Shown in pieces: positions 18,540 through 25,082 of a stretch of DNA of 25,176 bases (positions are counted from its first letter, which is position 1; every line of letters begins with the position of its first letter). The position numbers and the translations under genes are program-made. The DNA comes from Planctomycetaceae bacterium (GTDB lineage Bacteria > Planctomycetota > Planctomycetia > Pirellulales > Pirellulaceae). The stretch is taken from contig JAKEHX010000026.1 of NCBI GenBank assembly GCA_022614795.1, positions 1 through 25,176 of the forward strand, written 5' to 3'. The notes below the pieces were generated by a model. It saw only the letters and a list, made by a program, of their open reading frames with translations, was not told where the DNA came from and made no database searches.

Positions 18540-18574
18540 AAAAAAGCCCTGAAACCACCGGGGTTTCAGGGCTT
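18540..18574 (-). terminator. Intrinsic terminator / attenuator upstream of cimA
   Basis: On the minus strand AAGCCCTGAAACC (18574-18562) pairs perfectly with GGTTTCAGGGCTT (18556-18544) around a CCGGT loop, followed by an uninterrupted run of six T (18545-18540, partly shared with the stem) then GTTT. A 13-bp stem plus T-run is a textbook intrinsic terminator. It faces into cimA, 99 bases before its start codon, and 28 bases after the stop of the Val/Ile leader ORF, the position expected of an attenuator. The leader segment GGTCTAGGGC (18609-18600) can pair with GCCCTGAAACC of the 5' arm with one mismatch and one bulge, giving a candidate antiterminator. Confidence 0.87.
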
Positions 18575-18602
18575 GCGTTGTTCGGCGCTTGACCGCTCGG
18601 CC

Positions 18603-18695
18603 CTAGACCCCGGGGGTTCCAATAATAATCACGACTCGGACGACGCCGACGCCAGCCGGCTGCTGCGAAATCGCGTTATAGGAAGCTTGGGTCAT
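18603..18695 (-). CDS. Val/Ile-rich leader peptide of the cimA-valS attenuator
   Basis: A 30-codon ORF, ATG 18695 to TAG 18603-18605; an in-frame ATG at 18707 would add four residues. Its second half reads GVGVVRVVIIIGTPGV: six valines in all (codons 16, 18, 19, 21, 22, 30) and three consecutive ATT isoleucine codons at 23-25. This closely resembles the E. coli ilvB leader IvbL (VVVVRVVVVVGNAP) and other ilv leaders. It begins shortly after a TTGACA-N17-TAGGGT promoter and ends 28 bases before a strong terminator. A ribosome stalled on Val or Ile codons would free the segment around the leader stop for antitermination; one reaching the stop would cover it and allow termination. No Shine-Dalgarno sequence is visible. 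The attenuation mechanism is inferred. Confidence 0.8.
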   Translation of the reverse strand: MTQASYNAISQQPAGVGVVRVVIIIGTPGV

Positions 18696-18721
18696 ACGGA
18701 AAGCCATTAGCGTTGGAATAA

Positions 18722-18750
18722 ACCCTATGTCCTGAATGGCATGCTGTCAA
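18722..18750 (-). promoter_or_regulatory. Promoter of the cimA-valS operon
   Basis: On the minus strand a perfect TTGACA (18750-18745) and TAGGGT (18727-18722) are separated by exactly 17 bases. Transcription would start near 18715, about 10-20 bases before the leader peptide start codon and about 275 before cimA. This leaves room for precisely the leader peptide and terminator found downstream. Confidence 0.68.
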
Positions 18751-18762
18751 CCGCCGCCGATG

Positions 18763-18848
18763 GGCGAGCGGGAGGTGTAAGCCTCCCGATGGTCTGGATC
18801 CCGGAAGCGATAGCAGGACCATCGGGGTGCTTACGCACCCCGCTCGCC
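18763..18848. repeat. MITE-like element with 32-bp imperfect inverted arms, each arm a hairpin
   Basis: Arms 18763-18794 and 18817-18848 are reverse complements with five mismatches, joined by 22 bases. Each arm also folds alone: GGGAGG/CCTCCC in the left, GGGGTGC/GCACCCC in the right, and the arm differences are compensatory, keeping both small hairpins intact. It lies 12 bp upstream of the cimA promoter -35 box and before the M42 peptidase gene. Confidence 0.85.
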
Positions 18849-18917
18849 AGTTCCGGCAACGCCAGCGATACTGAACCCCCAAGCCTACCCCCGACTCCCC
18901 AACCCCCAATTGCACTC

Positions 18918-19976
18918 ATGGATCCTGCCGCTCGCGACTTTCTCATCCGCCTGCTCGAAACTCCCAGCCCCTCCGGCTATGAGCGGCCGATCCAGGACGT
19001 GGTTCGCGCTTACTTCGCCGATTTCGCCGACCGCGTAACCACTGATCTGCATGGCAACGTGATCGCGGCCAAGAACCCCAGTGCCAAGCTGCGGGTGATG
19101 TTTGCTGGCCACTGCGACCAGATTGGCATGCTCGTCAGCCACTTCAATGACAACGGATTCCTGCATGCCCAGACCATCGGCGGCTGGGACGCCCAGCAGC
19201 TCATCGGGCAGCGAATGACCATTTGGACCGCAAAGGGACCACTGCCCGCCGTCATCAGCCGCAAGCCGATTCACCTGCTGACCGACGAAGAGCGGAAGCA
19301 AGTCGTCAAGCTCGAGGACCTGTGGCTCGACATCGGGGCCAAGACCAAGGACGAGGCAAAAGAGCTGGTGCGAATCGGTGATCCGGTCACGCTGCAACTC
19401 GGATTTCAGGAAATGCGCAATGGCCTGGCCAATTCGCCGGCGATGGACAACAAGTGCGGCCTGTGGGTCGTGATCGAGGCCTTGCGGCGGGCAGCCAAGC
19501 GAGACCTGAAGGTCGCCGTGTTTGCCGTCTCGACCGTGGCCGAGGAAATTGGTCTCCGCGGCGCTCAGACGAGCGCATTCGGCATCGATCCGCAGGTCGG
19601 CATCGCCGTCGATGTGACGCACGCGACCGATTGCCCCACCATCGACAAGCGGCAGCAGGGTGAGGTGAACCTTGGCAGCGGGCCAGTGATCGTGCGCGGG
19701 CCGAATATGAACCCGGTCGTCGTCGAGCGGCTGATCGGCTTGGCCCAGCAGAAGGAGCTGCCGCATCAGCTTACTGCCAGCGGTAAGGCCCAGGCGAACG
19801 ACAGCAACGCGATCCAGATCAATCGGGCTGGCGTGGCGACGGGCCTGGTGGCGATTCCCAACCGCTACATGCACAGTGCTGTCGAGATGATCTCGCTGGA
19901 CGACATCGATCGAGCGGCCGACCTGCTGGCCGAGTTTGTGGCGAGTCTCAGCGGGGATGAGGATTTCCGGCCGTAG
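18918..19976 (+). CDS. M42-family aminopeptidase (glutamyl aminopeptidase/endoglucanase-like)
   Basis: 352 aa from ATG 18918; further upstream codons in this frame only translate the hairpin element. The co-catalytic zinc ligands of the M42 family can be followed: His65 with Asp67 (AGHCDQIG), Asp177 (AMDNKCG), Glu209-Glu210 (AEEIGLRG, base and ligand), Asp232 (VDVTHATD) and His319 (RYMHS). The N-terminal ETPSPSGYE is also characteristic. Such enzymes are large tetrahedral cytosolic aminopeptidases that degrade short peptides. Length is normal. It faces away from cimA, with the promoter region between them. Confidence 0.93.
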   Translation: MDPAARDFLIRLLETPSPSGYERPIQDVVRAYFADFADRVTTDLHGNVIAAKNPSAKLRVMFAGHCDQIGMLVSHFNDNGFLHAQTIGGWDAQQLIGQRMTIWTAKGPLPAVISRKPIHLLTDEERKQVVKLEDLWLDIGAKTKDEAKELVRIGDPVTLQLGFQEMRNGLANSPAMDNKCGLWVVIEALRRAAKRDLKVAVFAVSTVAEEIGLRGAQTSAFGIDPQVGIAVDVTHATDCPTIDKRQQGEVNLGSGPVIVRGPNMNPVVVERLIGLAQQKELPHQLTASGKAQANDSNAIQINRAGVATGLVAIPNRYMHSAVEMISLDDIDRAADLLAEFVASLSGDEDFRP

Positions 19977-19997
19977 GCGGCGCGATAAAATCGCGGA

Positions 19998-20210
19998 ATG
20001 CTCAAGCCCGGCCAATTCTCTCTGGCGCTGCTCTTGGTCGAAACGGCCTTGATCGCAGTCGTGATTGGATTGGTGCGGCAAGCAATTGTGTCCGAAAACC
20101 TCGTGCTCCTAATCCCTGCTCTTGTAGTGCTTGGCGCGGCGTATGGCCTCTTCCGGCATGTGCTCGGAATGACAGAGCCCCCTGATTTTCCGCCGCCAAC
20201 AATACCCTAG
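19998..20210 (+). CDS. Small two-helix membrane protein
   Basis: 70 aa, starting 21 bp after the peptidase stop. Two hydrophobic segments are visible, about residues 8-28 (FSLALLLVETALIAVVIGLV) and 34-52 (NLVLLIPALVVLGAAYGLF), followed by a proline-rich tail. The opening FSLxxLLxxxxxxAVxxGL resembles a common class of small planctomycete membrane proteins. Function unknown; the clean hydrophobic pattern is the main support. Confidence 0.6.
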   Translation: MLKPGQFSLALLLVETALIAVVIGLVRQAIVSENLVLLIPALVVLGAAYGLFRHVLGMTEPPDFPPPTIP

Positions 20211-20349
20211 CCAAGTATCGATTGGCTATGGATTGCTGGCCGGGAAATGTGCCAGGCTCGTGCGACGCCGACACTTGCGTTGGGGGCGTCGCCAAGCGCA
20301 TGATAGTCGGCGCTTGCTTGCCTTCCTCTCAATCCCGCCGAGGTGGCCT

Positions 20350-22800
20350 ATGTCCCGCCGCACTTCTTGTTGGTTGATCTCTTCGCTTTTGTTGACTTTG
20401 GTTGCAGACGTTTCTGCCGACGATTTGCCGCTGGTCCGTGGCATCGAGGCCCAGCCGCTCAAGGCTCAGATCAAGCGTCTCGCCGAAGCGCTCGACTACT
20501 TGGGCGAGCCGCTGACTAAGCAGCAACAGGCCGAGTTGGACAAGGCGGTTGCAATTGCCGAGGACGACAAATCTGCGGAGGCCATTCAAAAAGTGCTCGA
20601 TTCGCGGTGTCTGGCCGGGGTGAACATCAATCCGGAGAGCCGCGTGAAGGTCGCTCACGGTCCCGCGCCGGCCGAATTGGTCGAGCAGGGCTGGCGCGTC
20701 TTTCTGGTCAAGATCCACAATGAGGCGGGCGTGACCGCGCCGCTGCGGGCGACCAGCCCCAATGCCGATCCGCTTTATACGCGGTCGTCAAACAAGCCAG
20801 CGCCCCCGCCGACCATCAAGCTCTCGGACGTGCCCAACCGCTGGCTCGACATCATGACATTCGACCAACAGCCGCTCGTGGCCAAGCTTTCGGGCCTGGG
20901 CCTTGAGTATCGCATCGTGCAGATTTACAGCCGCGATAAGGGAAAGCGGGAGGCGACGATCGGCTTCAACGTCGGCCAGGGAACGCAGGACACGGGCTTT
21001 CGCAACGAAGTCGCAATCCTCTTCGAGTGCGAGCCGGCGGTGCGGGTAAAGCTGTCGGTGCTCGACGACGACGGCAAGCCGACTACGGGCCAGTTCACGT
21101 TCCGCGACCGGCAGGGCCGCGTTTATCCGTCGCAGTCGCGGCGGCTGGCGCCCGATTTCTTCTTCCATGCCCAGATTTACCGGGCTGATGGCGAAGAGGT
21201 GCTGCTGCCGCCGGGACAGTACGAAGTGACCTATAACCGCGGGCCGGAATATCACGTGCTTAAAAGATCGATCACTGTTCCCGCCGCAGCCGAGCACAGC
21301 GAGTCGTTCCGACTCAAGCGGTGGATCAAGCTGACCGACCTGGCCTGGTACTCGGGCGACCATCACGTCCACGCCGCGGGCTGTGCCCACTATGAAGCGC
21401 CAACCGAAGGCGTTACGCCGGCCGACATGATGCGACACATCCTCGGCGAGGACCTCAACATCGGCTGCGTGCTTTCGTGGGGACCGTGCTGGTATCACCA
21501 GAAGCAGTTCTTCGAAGGGAGCGTCCATAAGCTCTCGACGAAGGATTACGTCATGCGCTACGACGTCGAAGTCTCGGGCTTTCCCAGCCAGCATGCGGGG
21601 CACCTCTGCCTCTTGCGGCTGAAGGAGGACGACTACGAGTATCCGCAGCCGGTGGAGTTCGACTGGTCGTTCGCCAATCAGTCCGGCCACTTCAAAGGAA
21701 CCAAGACCGAATTCATTGGCGAGTGGCCGACGTGGGACCTGCCGATCCTGGCCTGGGGAAAGAAGCAGGGGGGCGTCGTCGGCTTCTCACACAGCGGCTG
21801 GGGGCTGCAACTGCCCGACTACGGCCCCGGCGGCGAGCGCGTTCCGCTGATGGGCCGCCAACCGCCGCCGGGCATGCAGACGCGCGCTGCGGATAAGCTG
21901 CCGGACTATGCAATGCCGCCGTTTGATGGCATCGGAGCCAACGAGTTCATCGTCGATACGGTGCACGGCGTGTGCGATTTCATTTCGTCGGTCGATACGC
22001 CGGCCGTGTGGGAACTCAATATCTGGTATCACACGCTCAACTGCGGCATGACGACGCGGATCAGCGGCGAGACCGATTTCCCATGCATCTATGGCGACAA
22101 GGTTGGCCTGGGGCGGGTCTATGTGAAGCTCGACCCGGCGAAACAACGCCAGCAGCTCGACTTCGACGCCTGGTGCGAAGGAATCCGCGACGGCCGGTCG
22201 TATTGCTGCGACGGCCTCTCGCACCTGGTCGATTTCTCGGTGAACGGCTTCGGCGTCGGCGAGAAGGGGGACAAGGACCGGGCGAGCTTTCTGGCGGCCA
22301 AGGCGGGCGAGAAGCTCGCGATCAAGGTGAAGGCTGCCGCGTTTTTGCCCGATGAGCCGGACACCTGGTACGGCCAGAAGATCAAGGACCTTCGGCTGGA
22401 CGCCAAGCCTTACTGGCATTTGGAGCGGGCTCGCATCGACGGCACAAAGAAGGTGCCGGTCGAATTGGTCGTCAATGGCCACGCGGTCGAGCGGCGCGAA
22501 ATCGAAGCGGACGGCAAAGTGAACGACCTGACGTTCGACTACGTGCTGCCGCGATCGAGCTGGGTGGCCATCCGCATCTTCCCCAGCTCGCACACGAACC
22601 CCGTGTTCGTCGAATGCGACGGAAAGCCGATCCGGGCCAGCAAGCAGAGCGCCCAGTGGTGCCTGGACGCGGTCGATGTTTGCTGGAACCAGAAGGTGAA
22701 GCAGACGCGGGCGGAAGAGAAGGAAGCGGCTGCCGCCGCTTACGACGTCGCCCGCAAGGCCTACGCCGCGGCGCTGGCCGAAGCGTTTGACGACCGGTAA
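20350..22800 (+). CDS. Secreted CehA/McbA-type (PHP-like) metallohydrolase domain protein
   Basis: 816 aa from ATG 20350, which has GAGGTGG five bases upstream and opens a signal peptide (MSRRTSCWLISSLLLTLVADVSA). The N-terminal third has no clear family; a beta-sandwich-like region follows (VRVKLSVLDDDGKPTTGQFT, LPPGQYEVTYNRGPEYHVL). The catalytic part begins at GDHHVHA (336-342) and includes GFSHSGWG (478-485) with His481 and GANEFIVDTVHG, matching the metal-binding order of CehA/McbA PHP-like hydrolases. The C-terminus has an Ala/Lys-rich helical tail. Family members cleave carbamate esters or unknown substrates; planctomycetes carry many secreted versions. It is followed 50 bp later by another exported protein. 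Confidence 0.83.
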   Translation: MSRRTSCWLISSLLLTLVADVSADDLPLVRGIEAQPLKAQIKRLAEALDYLGEPLTKQQQAELDKAVAIAEDDKSAEAIQKVLDSRCLAGVNINPESRVKVAHGPAPAELVEQGWRVFLVKIHNEAGVTAPLRATSPNADPLYTRSSNKPAPPPTIKLSDVPNRWLDIMTFDQQPLVAKLSGLGLEYRIVQIYSRDKGKREATIGFNVGQGTQDTGFRNEVAILFECEPAVRVKLSVLDDDGKPTTGQFTFRDRQGRVYPSQSRRLAPDFFFHAQIYRADGEEVLLPPGQYEVTYNRGPEYHVLKRSITVPAAAEHSESFRLKRWIKLTDLAWYSGDHHVHAAGCAHYEAPTEGVTPADMMRHILGEDLNIGCVLSWGPCWYHQKQFFEGSVHKLSTKDYVMRYDVEVSGFPSQHAGHLCLLRLKEDDYEYPQPVEFDWSFANQSGHFKGTKTEFIGEWPTWDLPILAWGKKQGGVVGFSHSGWGLQLPDYGPGGERVPLMGRQPPPGMQTRAADKLPDYAMPPFDGIGANEFIVDTVHGVCDFISSVDTPAVWELNIWYHTLNCGMTTRISGETDFPCIYGDKVGLGRVYVKLDPAKQRQQLDFDAWCEGIRDGRSYCCDGLSHLVDFSVNGFGVGEKGDKDRASFLAAKAGEKLAIKVKAAAFLPDEPDTWYGQKIKDLRLDAKPYWHLERARIDGTKKVPVELVVNGHAVERREIEADGKVNDLTFDYVLPRSSWVAIRIFPSSHTNPVFVECDGKPIRASKQSAQWCLDAVDVCWNQKVKQTRAEEKEAAAAAYDVARKAYAAALAEAFDDR

Positions 22801-22850
22801 TAGCCGAAAGTGCGACTTAGGGTTGTCGGGTTGGCGACAGGAGGTGCTCG

Positions 22851-23711
22851 ATGGTTCGGTTGCTGCTTGCTATCGCAATTGCGGGTTGGCTTGTGTGTCC
22901 CGCACGGGCCGACATTCGTGGATACCCTTTACCCCTCCACCACGCACTTTACCCTCAACATGATCAGAAACTCGTCGTTGCTGGCAAGATCGTTGAGATC
23001 ACCAACGATCGAGAGTTTCGATTTTTGGTGGCCGATGTGATTTTGGGAGACGAAAGCGTTGCTGGACAGACTTTACCGATCGCCAATAACATCGTTTGGC
23101 CGGAGTCGCATGCGCCGCTACAGAAAGGGACGGCCTGCATTCTTTTGCTTGACCGTGCGAGGGGAAGGGCGCGAGATAAGCACCATGTTGTAACCGTCGT
23201 GTCAGGGCGTTTGCGAGGGTATCCACTCGCCGCTGATACGCTAGATGCGAGGTCTGTTTTGTCAGAAGAGTTGCTTGCACAACTCAAGTCGGAAAAGTCC
23301 GCGAAACGTCAGCGCGCACTACTGCGCCAGGTGGCGCCGATCTTGGCGAAGGAAAAGTCTGAGGCGGTGGAAGGCTTTTTGACCAGCGACGATCCCTGGG
23401 TGCGACGAGCTGCCATTGCTGCTTTGGTTTATGCGACGGAGGAACCGAAGTTTTTGGAGATGGCGGCGAAGGACGTCCAGGAGTACTTCAAGCAGTTTCC
23501 GGGTGAGGAGGTGGAGGGACCAGACTCCGGAGTCCGAACACGGCCAGATGTGTTTCTCTTTGGCTACTACTTCTTTTTGGTTCGGAGGAGTTGGACGTGG
23601 GGATCGATGTGGAATGAGAAGGAAGCAGAGAAGCATCTGCGGATCGTGGATGGCATGCTCAAGTTCAAGATTCTCGACGAAGGAACTCAAAAACGGTTGC
23701 TGGGGAAGTAG
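22851..23711 (+). CDS. Exported protein with HEAT-like region
   Basis: 286 aa, with a strong ribosome-binding site (AGGAGG six bases before the ATG) and a signal peptide (MVRLLLAIAIAGWLVCPARA). The first half (about residues 40-130) looks like a small beta domain (KIVEITNDREFRFLVADVIL). A helical stretch resembling HEAT repeats follows around residues 145-205 (FLTSDDPWVRRAAIAALVYA). The C-terminal part is rich in aromatic and charged residues. No enzymatic motif was found. Base composition is somewhat less GC-rich than its neighbours, as is common in this kind of lineage-specific protein. Function unknown. Confidence 0.75.
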   Translation: MVRLLLAIAIAGWLVCPARADIRGYPLPLHHALYPQHDQKLVVAGKIVEITNDREFRFLVADVILGDESVAGQTLPIANNIVWPESHAPLQKGTACILLLDRARGRARDKHHVVTVVSGRLRGYPLAADTLDARSVLSEELLAQLKSEKSAKRQRALLRQVAPILAKEKSEAVEGFLTSDDPWVRRAAIAALVYATEEPKFLEMAAKDVQEYFKQFPGEEVEGPDSGVRTRPDVFLFGYYFFLVRRSWTWGSMWNEKEAEKHLRIVDGMLKFKILDEGTQKRLLGK

Positions 23712-23772
23712 CTTCATGCGATGGTTTTTTTGCAGGAGGAAGATGGCCTAAACAAAAATCCTCATGCTATGG

Positions 23773-23808
23773 TTGACTTGTCACTGATACATTAATACAG
23801 TATCAGTG
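23773..23808 (+). promoter_or_regulatory. Promoter with overlapping LexA-like palindromic operator before imuA
   Basis: TTGACT (23773-23778) and TACAGT (23796-23801) are spaced by 17 bases. A palindrome with 9-bp arms, CACTGATAC (23782-23790) and GTATCAGTG (23800-23808), covers the spacer and -10 box. The centre ATTAATACAGT is reminiscent of E. coli-type SOS boxes (CTGT-N8-ACAG class). imuA/imuB cassettes are usually LexA-repressed, so a LexA operator is the natural reading. It is 31 bases upstream of the imuA start. Confidence 0.65.
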
Positions 23809-23838
23809 CGTCCACCACGATGCGGATGTGTTTAGGCC

Positions 23839-24382
23839 ATGATAGCCCCCCGCACCCACACCCTCCTCGCCGACCTCCGCCAACGACTGGCCAAGCTCGA
23901 AAAATCGAGCCGGCCGGCTGATGAGCGGCCCGTTTCCACTGGGTCGCCGGCGCTCGATCGCCTGCTAGCCGCCGGGGGGCTGGCGCGTGGCTCGCTCGTC
24001 GAATATCTCTCGCCGGGGCCGGGCAGCGGCACGGGCACGCTCGCCCTGGGGGCAGCCCGCGAAGCCTGCACGGGCGGGCGGGCCCTCGTCGTCGTCGATC
24101 GCAGCCGCACGTTTTATTCCCTGGCTGCCGCGGCCTGGGGAATCGATTTGTCGCTCATGCTTCTCCTTCAGCCGGCGGATGACGCGGCCCAGTTATGGGC
24201 CCTGGATCAGGCGCTGCGCTGTCCGGGGGTCGGCGCGGTCTATGCCACGTGCGGGGCGCTCGATGTGCGCGATTTCCGCCGATTGCAACTAGCGGCTGAA
24301 AGCGGCGGCACGCTGGGGGTGCTCGTGCGCCCGGCTCGCCTCCGCGGCCAGCCGAGTTGGGCGGAAACGCAGTGGTCGGTGA
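23839..24382 (+). pseudogene. imuA: ImuA-like (RecA/SulA-related) mutagenesis protein, 3' truncated
   Basis: The first 181 codons match ImuA-type proteins of the RecA-like fold: TGSPALDRLLAAGGLARGSL, a Walker-A-like PGPGSGTGTLAL (about residues 59-70), ALVVVDRSRTFY and GTLGVLVRPARLRGQPSW. After SWAETQWSV the sequence enters an inverted-repeat element and the ImuA C-terminus is missing, so the frame, which runs open to 24843, codes only repeat-derived and out-of-frame ImuB sequence. ImuA normally works with the Y-family polymerase ImuB and DnaE2 in SOS mutagenesis. The start at 23839 follows the LexA-like operator. Confidence 0.75.
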
Positions 24383-24474
24383 GTAGGGTGCATGAGTGCA
24401 ACGAAATGCACCAAAAGGTGCCTGCCAAGGAAGACGAGCCGGAAGGTGCATTTCGCTTCGCTCATGCACTCTAC
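24383..24474. repeat. MITE-like element, 30-bp imperfect inverted arms, at the imuA/imuB junction
   Basis: Arms 24383-24412 and 24445-24474 are reverse complements with four mismatches; the shared core is GTGCATGAG...CGAAATGCACC. The element exactly separates recognisable ImuA from recognisable ImuB coding sequence. It encodes no protein of its own. Confidence 0.85.
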
Positions 24475-24598
24475 GGTTCTGCTCCATGCCCGCGATCCGC
24501 GGCGCGGCCTCGTCGTCGTCGCCGCCAGCGATGCCGCCGCCAGCGCCGGCGTCCGCATCGGCATGCCGCTGGCCGAGGCGATGACTCTGGTCAGGCAT

Positions 24599-24657
24599 GT
24601 AGTAGGCACACTCCGTGTGCCGTCGCCGCCAAACGGCACACGGAGTGTGCCTACTAC
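24599..24657. repeat. Perfect 25-bp inverted repeat element inside imuB
   Basis: Arms 24599-24623 and 24633-24657 are exact reverse complements around a 9-nt loop (CGCCGCCAA). It is inserted between MTLV and PHDPAAD of ImuB and keeps the frame. Opposite-strand translation gives RHTPCAV...RHTECAYY, a pattern I recall from spurious ORFs of planctomycete genomes, suggesting a dispersed family. Confidence 0.9.
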
Positions 24658-24763
24658 GTTGCCTCACGACCCGGCCGCCGATCTGGCCGAGCTGGCACGC
24701 CTAGCCGAGCACTGCGAGCGGTTCAGCCCGCTCGTGGGCTGGGAAACGGTCGAAATCAAAGAG

Positions 24764-24827
24764 AGGTCAGAGGTCAGAGGTCAGAGGTCAGAGGTCTGCA
24801 ACTTGGAACTTGGAACCTGGAACCTGG
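24764..24827. repeat. Two adjoining heptad arrays inside imuB
   Basis: AGGTCAG x 4 plus AGGTCTG (24764-24798, 35 bp), then one base, then AACTTGG x 2 and AACCTGG x 2 (24800-24827, 28 bp). With the trailing AAC the insertion is 67 bases, 1 modulo 3, and breaks the ImuB frame. Confidence 0.92.
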
Positions 24828-24988
24828 AACTCGCTGTTTTTAGACATTACCGGCATCGGGGTTTTGTTCGGCGGGGAAGATCAACTCGCTCGCGAGGCGG
24901 TCACCGATCTGGCCCGTCTGGGCGTCGCCGCGCAGGCCGCCGTGGCCGACACGATCGGCGCGGCGTGGGGACTGGCGCAATTGCGGAG

Positions 24989-25066
24989 TTGGGAGGGCGC
25001 TCCCGCCGAGCCGCCACGCGAGGTCGGGGTTCAGGCACCCAGGGGGTACCCGGGGTTCAGGGTTCA
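24989..25066. repeat. Composite repeat patch at the 3' side of the imuB relic
   Basis: GGGAGGGCGCTCCC at about 24990 begins a short GC-rich element whose translation, EGAPAEPP, resembles a recurrent planctomycete repeat signature. Further on lie a GGGGGTACCCGGGG palindrome-like block and GGGTTCA x 2 (25053-25066), another heptad array. Confidence 0.55.
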
Positions 25067-25082
25067 GGAGGAAATGGGTGCA

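Larger units (their letters stand above)
24475..25020 (+). pseudogene. imuB: ImuB-like Y-family DNA polymerase relic
   Basis: ImuB homology starts directly after the element as VLLHARDPRRGLVVVAASDA and GVRIGMPLAEAMTL, without the usual N-terminal strand (the LCLWFPNWP-type start is absent). After an in-frame 59-bp hairpin it continues as HDPAADLAELARLAEHCERF and SPLVGWETVE. A heptad insertion of 67 bases (24764-24830) then shifts the frame, and homology resumes as SLFLDITGIGVLFGGEDQL and AVADTIGAAWGLAQL. Further repeat sequence follows from about 24989 and the polymerase core is not seen before the window ends. A possible start within the element at 24392 (ATG) would fuse repeat-coded residues to ImuB. 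Confidence 0.75.

Noticed and set aside
18444..18558. In-frame N-terminal extension of cimA by 39 codons starting in the terminator loop
   Set aside because: The extra residues only translate the heptad arrays and the terminator arm; conserved CimA sequence begins at ATG 18441.
18540..18750. T-box riboswitch upstream of cimA-valS
   Set aside because: I could not find a T-box-like conserved bulge or specifier stem-loop; a short Val/Ile-rich ORF with a promoter and terminator explains the region better.
18741..18917. N-terminal extension of the M42 peptidase
   Set aside because: The extra codons translate the 18763-18848 hairpin element; family homology begins at ATG 18918.
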